64,000 nucleotides of DNA from Kytococcus aerolatus (GTDB lineage Bacteria > Actinomycetota > Actinomycetes > Actinomycetales > Dermatophilaceae), in assembly GCF_900187395.1 (NCBI RefSeq), contig NZ_FYEZ01000001.1:620001-684000 (forward strand), written 5' to 3'. The notes under the pieces were generated by a model. That model was not told the DNA's origin. It saw only the letters and a list, made by a program, of their open reading frames with translations, and did not search any database. Numbering within the stretch: position 1 is the first letter of the stretch; every line of letters starts with the position of its first letter. This document shows positions 59,643 through 64,000 of this stretch, one piece after another. The translations under genes were made by a program, and so were the position numbers.

Positions 59643-60887
59643 ATGGAACCCCCGCCCCCTCCCGCACGCCGCCCCCGTCTCGGCCTGCTCCCCCGCGTCC
59701 TGCTGGCCATCGTCCTGGGGATCCTGGTCGGTCTCGTCGCCCCCGACTGGCTGACCCGCACCATGGCGACCTTCAACGGCCTCTTCAGCAACTTCCTCGG
59801 CTTCGTCATCCCGCTGATCATCCTGGGTCTCATCGCCCCCGCCATCGGCGAGCTGGGGCGCGGTGCCGGCAAGTGGCTGGCCCTCACCGCGGGCATCGCG
59901 TACACCTCCACGGTGCTCGCCGGACTCCTCGGGTTCGGCGTGAGCATGGCCGTGCTGCCCGGCCTGCTGGAGGGGCGCGGGGCCCCCGAGGTCGCCAACC
60001 CGGAGGACGCGCTGCTCTCCCCCTGGTTCGAGATCGAGATGGACCCGGCCTTCGGCGTCATGACCGCCCTGCTCCTGGCCTTCACCCTGGGTGTCGGCAT
60101 GACCCTGGTGAAGGGTGACACCCTGCAGCGCGGCTTCGAGGAGTTCCGCGAGATCGTCAACAAGGTCATCAGCGGCATCATCATCCCCCTGCTGCCGGTG
60201 TACATCCTCGGTGTCTTCCTGAACATGACCGCCGGCGGCGAGGTGTGGCGGGTCATCTCCACCTTCGCCGGGGTGGTCCTCATGGTGTTCGTGCTGACCG
60301 CCGTCCTGCTGCTCGCCCAGTTCGGGGTGGCCGGTGCCCTGTCGAGCCGCAACCCGCTGGTGCTGCTGAAGAACATGCTCCCGGCCTACGCCACCGCCCT
60401 GGGCACTTCCTCCTCGGCGGCCACCATCCCGGTGACCCTGCGGCAGACCCTGAAGAACGGGGTCTCCGAGCCGGTGGCCTCCTTCGTCATCCCGCTCTGC
60501 GCCACGATCCACCTGGCGGGCTCGATGGTGAAGCTGACCTGTTTCTCCGTCGCCGTGATGCTGCTGAGCGGCCAGGACGTGGCCACCGGCACGATGATCG
60601 GCTTCATCCTCCTGCTGGGCATCATGATGATCGCCGCCCCCGGCGTGCCCGGTGGTGCGGTGATGGCCGCCGTGGCGCTGCTGGAGAGCAATCTCGGCTT
60701 CAACGAGTCGCAGGTGGGCCTCATGATCGCCACCTACATCGCGATCGACTCGTTCGGCACCGCCACCAATGTCACCGGTGACGGCGCCATCGCCCAGATC
60801 GTCGACCGCCTGGCGCGCATGCGCGGCTTCCGCCGCACGGACGCCGACGAGCAGCCGGCCGCAGGGGCCGAGATCGCCCCGGCCTGA
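59643..60887 (+). CDS. Dicarboxylate/amino acid:cation symporter (DAACS family)
   Basis: A 414-residue glutamate/aspartate-type or serine/threonine-type sodium symporter (GltP/SstT-like). Eight helices plus two reentrant loops are suggested by FLGFVIPLIILGLIAPAIGELG, the HP1 serine-rich loop ATALGTSSSAATIPVTLRQTL, the NMTAGG and HLAGSMVKLTC helices, APGVPGGAVMAAVALLES (HP2) and the last-helix motif IAIDSFGTATNVTGDG. The Asp and Asn/Thr of that last motif bind substrate and sodium. The ATG at 59643 lies six bases after TAGCCT, suggesting leaderless transcription. It converges on typA with a 60-bp palindromic terminator between them. Substrate choice is not decidable here. Confidence 0.9.
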   Translation: MEPPPPPARRPRLGLLPRVLLAIVLGILVGLVAPDWLTRTMATFNGLFSNFLGFVIPLIILGLIAPAIGELGRGAGKWLALTAGIAYTSTVLAGLLGFGVSMAVLPGLLEGRGAPEVANPEDALLSPWFEIEMDPAFGVMTALLLAFTLGVGMTLVKGDTLQRGFEEFREIVNKVISGIIIPLLPVYILGVFLNMTAGGEVWRVISTFAGVVLMVFVLTAVLLLAQFGVAGALSSRNPLVLLKNMLPAYATALGTSSSAATIPVTLRQTLKNGVSEPVASFVIPLCATIHLAGSMVKLTCFSVAVMLLSGQDVATGTMIGFILLLGIMMIAAPGVPGGAVMAAVALLESNLGFNESQVGLMIATYIAIDSFGTATNVTGDGAIAQIVDRLARMRGFRRTDADEQPAAGAEIAPA

Positions 60888-60888
60888 C

Positions 60889-60948
60889 CGCCGCACGCAC
60901 GACGGAGCCCGGCCCCCGCGGGGGCCGGGCTCCGTCGTGCGTGCGGCG
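60889..60948. terminator. 60-bp perfect palindrome, bidirectional terminator
   Basis: The two 30-base arms (60889-60918 and 60919-60948) are perfectly complementary with no spacer, giving a 60-bp palindrome, almost all G/C. As RNA it would fold a ~28-bp hairpin on either strand. It begins one base after the symporter stop and ends 16 bases before the typA stop. It contains no T tract. Confidence 0.9.
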
Positions 60949-60964
60949 CTGGTGCGCCGCGGGA

Positions 60965-62854
60965 TCAGGCGTTCTTGGCCCGGCGGGCATCACGGCCGCG
61001 CGTCGTGGCGTCGAGGACCACCTTGCGGATGCGGACGGCGTCCGAGGTGATCTCCACGCACTCGTCCTCGCGACAGAACTCCATCGACTGCTCGAGACTC
61101 ATGGCGCGCGGCGGGGCGAGGCGCTCGAGCACGTCGGCGCCGGCGGAGCGCACGTTCGTGAGCTTCTTCTCCTTGGTGATGTTCACGTCCATGTCGTCGG
61201 CGCGGGAGTTCTCACCGACGATCATGCCCTCGTACACCTCGGTGCCCGGGGCGATGAACAGGGTCCCGCGCTCCTGGATGTTGAACATGGCGTAGGAGGT
61301 GGCGGAGCCCGCCCGGTCGGCCACCAGTGAACCGGCCACCCGGGTGCGGATCTCGCCGAACCACGGCTCGTAGCCGTCGAAGATGTGGTTGGCGATGCCG
61401 GTGCCCCGGGTCTCGGTGAGGAACTCGGTCCGGAAGCCGATGAGGCCACGGCTCGGCACGCGGAACTCCATGCGCACCCACCCGGTGCCGTGGTTGCTCA
61501 TCTCCTCCATCCGCCCCTTGCGGCTGGCCATGAGCTGGGTGATGGCACCGAGGTACTCCTCGGGGGCGTCGATCGTCAGGGCCTCGACCGGCTCGTGAAC
61601 CTTGCCGTCGATCTCTCGGGTGACCACCTGCGGCTTGCCGACGGTCAGCTCGAAGCCCTCCCGGCGCATCTGCTCCACGAGGATGGCCAGCGCCAGCTCG
61701 CCACGCCCCTGGACCTCCCAGGCGTCCGGGCGCTCGGTGGGCAGGACCTTCAGCGAGACGTTGCCGACCAGCTCGGACTCCAGGCGCTCCTTGACCAGGC
61801 GCGCGGTCACCTTGCTGCCCTTGACCTTGCCGGCCAGCGGGGAGGTGTTGGTGCCGATGGTCATCGAGATGGCCGGTTCGTCGACGTGGATGAGCGGCAG
61901 AGCGACCGGGTTCTCCGGGTCGGCGAGGGTCTCGCCGATCATCACCTCGGCGATGCCGGCGACGGCCACGATGTCGCCCGGGCCGGCGGACTCGGACGGC
62001 TTGCGCTCCAGGCCCTCGGTGACCAGGAGCTCGGAGAGGCGCACATTCGAGACGCTGCCGTCGCGCTTCATCCACGCCACGGTCTGCCCCTTGCGGAGCT
62101 CCCCGTTCTTGATGCGCAGCAAGGCGAGACGGCCGAGGAAGCTCGACGAGTCGAGATTGGTGACGTGCGCCTGCAGCGGGGCCTCGTCGTCGTACACCGG
62201 GGCCGGCACGGTCTGCAGGATGGTCCGGAAGAGCGGCTCCAGGTCGGGGCTGTCCGGCAGGGCACCGTCACCGGGGGCCTCGAGGGAGGCCCGGCCGGCC
62301 TTGCCGGAGGCGTACACGATCGGGAAGTCGATCTGCTCCTCCTCGGCGCCGAGGTCCATGAAGAGCTCGTAGACCTCGTCGATGACCGCGGCGCAGCGGG
62401 CGTCGGGGCGGTCCACCTTGTTGATGACGAGGATGACCGGCATCTGCGCCTCGAGGGCCTTGCGGAGCACGAAGCGGGTCTGCGGCAGCGGCCCCTCGGA
62501 GGCGTCCACGAGCAGCACCACGCCGTCCACCATGGAGAGGCCGCGCTCGACCTCGCCACCGAAGTCGGCGTGTCCGGGGGTGTCGATGATGTTGATGACG
62601 ACGCCGTCCGGACCGACGCCCTCGATCTCCTGGGCCGCCGGGCCGCGGTAGTGCACCGCGGTGTTCTTCGCGAGGATGGTGATCCCCTTCTCGCGCTCGA
62701 GATCACCGGAGTCCATGGAGCGCTCGTCGACCTTCTCGTGGTCGCCGAACACCCCCGACTGGTGGAGCATCGAGTCGACGAGTGTGGTCTTGCCGTGGTC
62801 GACGTGGGCGACGATGGCGACATTGCGCCGGTCAGCGCGGTGGGTGAGCGTCAT
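60965..62854 (-). CDS. typA: Ribosome-associated GTPase TypA/BipA
   Basis: A 629-residue translational GTPase related to EF-G that associates with 70S/30S ribosomes in stress and low temperature. G motifs: [10 protein letters not shown] (G1) near residue 16, KGITILAKN (G2), [14 protein letters not shown] (G3), NKVDRPDAR (G4) and the SGK region (G5). The C-terminal family domain shows [23 protein letters not shown] and the RMNS-like end with [26 protein letters not shown]. The length matches the family. The ATG at 62854 lies seven bases after GATACT, indicating a leaderless start; the in-frame ATG at 62965 would add non-conserved sequence. It is divergent from the solute-binding lipoprotein gene. 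Confidence 0.95.
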   Translation of the reverse strand: MTLTHRADRRNVAIVAHVDHGKTTLVDSMLHQSGVFGDHEKVDERSMDSGDLEREKGITILAKNTAVHYRGPAAQEIEGVGPDGVVINIIDTPGHADFGGEVERGLSMVDGVVLLVDASEGPLPQTRFVLRKALEAQMPVILVINKVDRPDARCAAVIDEVYELFMDLGAEEEQIDFPIVYASGKAGRASLEAPGDGALPDSPDLEPLFRTILQTVPAPVYDDEAPLQAHVTNLDSSSFLGRLALLRIKNGELRKGQTVAWMKRDGSVSNVRLSELLVTEGLERKPSESAGPGDIVAVAGIAEVMIGETLADPENPVALPLIHVDEPAISMTIGTNTSPLAGKVKGSKVTARLVKERLESELVGNVSLKVLPTERPDAWEVQGRGELALAILVEQMRREGFELTVGKPQVVTREIDGKVHEPVEALTIDAPEEYLGAITQLMASRKGRMEEMSNHGTGWVRMEFRVPSRGLIGFRTEFLTETRGTGIANHIFDGYEPWFGEIRTRVAGSLVADRAGSATSYAMFNIQERGTLFIAPGTEVYEGMIVGENSRADDMDVNITKEKKLTNVRSAGADVLERLAPPRAMSLEQSMEFCREDECVEITSDAVRIRKVVLDATTRGRDARRAKNA

Positions 62855-62990
62855 GTCCGCCAGTATCCCGCACCCGAGCCGATCCCACCGACCGCGGCGG
62901 GTCCCGGACGGCCGATCAGCGGAGGGATTCGCCCAGATGGGACACAGATCACGATTGGGTGACAACCTCCTCTCCGGCGCACCACAGGTG

Positions 62991-63019
62991 CTGACAACCC
63001 CCCGCCCCCTCCCTACTGT
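62991..63019 (+). promoter_or_regulatory. Promoter of the solute-binding lipoprotein gene
   Basis: CTGACA (62991-62996, one mismatch from the -35 consensus) and TACTGT (63014-63019) are separated by 17 bp, with a ~60-nt leader to the ATG at 63088. Confidence 0.6.
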
Positions 63020-63087
63020 CGACTACACCCGGTCACCAGACCCCAGCCGCGTGACGGTTCCCCGCCGCGCCACCGTGAGGAGAATCC

Positions 63088-64000
63088 ATGACCACGTCCC
63101 GCAGGGCGGCCCTCGCCGCCAGCTTCTGCGTCGCCGCCATGACCCTGACCGCCTGCGCGGAGTCGCAGCGCGAGGAGGGCGGCGGCTCCGGCTCCGGCGG
63201 TGGGGGTGAGCAGGCCTCCGGGGGCACCATGACCTTCGGCGCCGCTGGCGATCCGAAGCTCTTCGACCCCTTCTACGCCACCGACGGCGAGACCTTCCGC
63301 GTCACCCGCCAGGTCTTCGAGGGCCTTCTCGAGGTGAAGCCGGGCACCGCCGAGGTCGGCCCCGGGCTGGCCACCGAGTGGGAGTCCGACGAGGAGGGCA
63401 CCGAGTGGACCTTCACCCTCAAGGAGGGCGTTGAGTTCCACGACGGCACCCCCTTCAACGCCGAGGCCGTGTGCAAGAACTTCGAGCGCATGTCCACCCA
63501 GGAGGGTGCCGGACAGAGCCCCTCGGTCTCCGCCTACTGGCAGGACACCATGGGCGGCTTCGCCGACGGCAAGGCCGAGTCCCTCTACGAGGGCTGCGAG
63601 ACCAAGGGCGAGCACGAGGTGGTCCTGAAGATCACCCGCGCCACCTCGAAGTTCCCGGCGATGCTGACCCTCGACGCCATGTCCATGCAGTCCCCGACCG
63701 CGATGGACGAGTACAAGGCGAACGACGTGAAGGCCCAGGGCGAGGGCTTCGCCTACCCCGAGTACGCCACGAAGCACCCGACCGGTACCGGTCCGTTCAC
63801 CTTCGAGGGCTACGACAAGGCCAACAAGTCGATCACCCTGAAGCGCAACGAGGACTACCACGGCGAGAAGGCCAAGCTCGACGAGCTGATCTTCAAGGTG
63901 ATCCCCGACGAGTCGACCCGCAAGCAGGAGCTCAAGGCAGGCTCCATCCAGGGCTACGACCTGCCGAACCCGATCGACTGGGAGGCCCTCAAGGCCGACG
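63088..64000 (+). CDS. ABC transporter substrate-binding lipoprotein (family 5), 3' end outside window
   Basis: The first 304 codons of a family 5 solute-binding protein (oligopeptide/dipeptide type). A lipoprotein signal (MTTSRRAALAASFCVAAMTL, lipobox LTAC, Cys23) is followed by a Gly/Ser-rich linker. The SBP_bac_5 core follows: GAAGDPKLFDPFYATDG, VFEGLLEVKPGTAEVGPGLATEW, WTFTLKEGVEFHDGTPFNAEAV and HPTGTGPFTFEGYDKANKSITLKRN. GAGGAG precedes the ATG by seven bases. The protein is anchored on the outer face of the membrane and delivers peptides or similar ligands to an ABC importer that presumably lies beyond the window. In mycobacteria the family 5 lipoprotein lpqW also follows typA (from memory), so a relation to LpqW, which regulates glycolipid synthesis, is possible. 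Confidence 0.9.
   Translation, partial: MTTSRRAALAASFCVAAMTLTACAESQREEGGGSGSGGGGEQASGGTMTFGAAGDPKLFDPFYATDGETFRVTRQVFEGLLEVKPGTAEVGPGLATEWESDEEGTEWTFTLKEGVEFHDGTPFNAEAVCKNFERMSTQEGAGQSPSVSAYWQDTMGGFADGKAESLYEGCETKGEHEVVLKITRATSKFPAMLTLDAMSMQSPTAMDEYKANDVKAQGEGFAYPEYATKHPTGTGPFTFEGYDKANKSITLKRNEDYHGEKAKLDELIFKVIPDESTRKQELKAGSIQGYDLPNPIDWEALKAD

Overview
The window is chromosomal DNA from a high-GC actinobacterium, most likely an Intrasporangiaceae/Ornithinimicrobiaceae-type member of the Micrococcales. The signs are a third-position G/C bias in every gene, a WhiB regulator, actinobacterial small families (DUF3107, DUF3117, DUF2342, PPA1309, UPF0182), a mycothiol-type deacetylase, AdnAB recombination helicase-nucleases, and many starts that look leaderless (a -10-like hexamer 6-8 nt upstream of the start codon). 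No rRNA, IS element, prophage or CRISPR array was seen. The only tRNA is an initiator tRNA-fMet at 13.4 kb.

Layout. 1-5 kb: the end of a CtaG/DUF2243 membrane pair, in which DUF2243 carries an in-frame amber codon; a heme-oxygenase-like diiron enzyme overlapped by a CDGSH iron-sulfur protein; a small Tat-exported protein; a decayed Wzz-like pseudogene; and DoxX. 5-13 kb: aroA-rsgA, a two-gene M16 peptidase operon, a type II NADH dehydrogenase and an SGNH lipoprotein. 13-36 kb is a block whose gene order, from memory, resembles the region around Rv3193c-Rv3202c of Mycobacterium tuberculosis: UPF0182, PPA1309, a YlbL-type PDZ/Lon protein, DUF2342, a YgjP-type metallopeptidase, a crotonase, a lone cyclodehydratase-like protein, whiB7 with its leader, uvrD2, nudC, a cation/proton antiporter, a degenerate phosphotransferase and adnB-adnA. 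It continues with moeZ, DUF3107 and a DEAD-box helicase.

39-64 kb: a PHP phosphoesterase with a ThrE-type exporter, an aminopeptidase P, YceI behind a palindromic operator, an MgtE-like/DUF1003/Mrp chain, TatB, an O-methyltransferase, DUF3117, a PaaG-like enzyme, SRPBCC/DivIVA/LOG proteins, citrate synthase, ferredoxin, VanW, an MshB-flavin reductase fusion, PPK2, two amino-acid transporters, TypA and the start of a solute-binding lipoprotein. This part resembles the mycobacterial Rv1165-Rv1233 neighbourhood (also from memory).

The best points for follow-up are the whiB7 leader (an unannotated 34-codon uORF with a strong Shine-Dalgarno sequence, downstream hairpins, and an A5 tract 3 bp upstream of the -35), the fusion of a mycothiol-pathway deacetylase to a flavin-reductase-like domain, the amber codon in DUF2243, the widespread leaderless starts, and several long perfect inverted repeats, including a 60-bp palindrome. 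Most of the rest is conserved housekeeping sequence. I did not find a clear defence or biosynthetic cluster.
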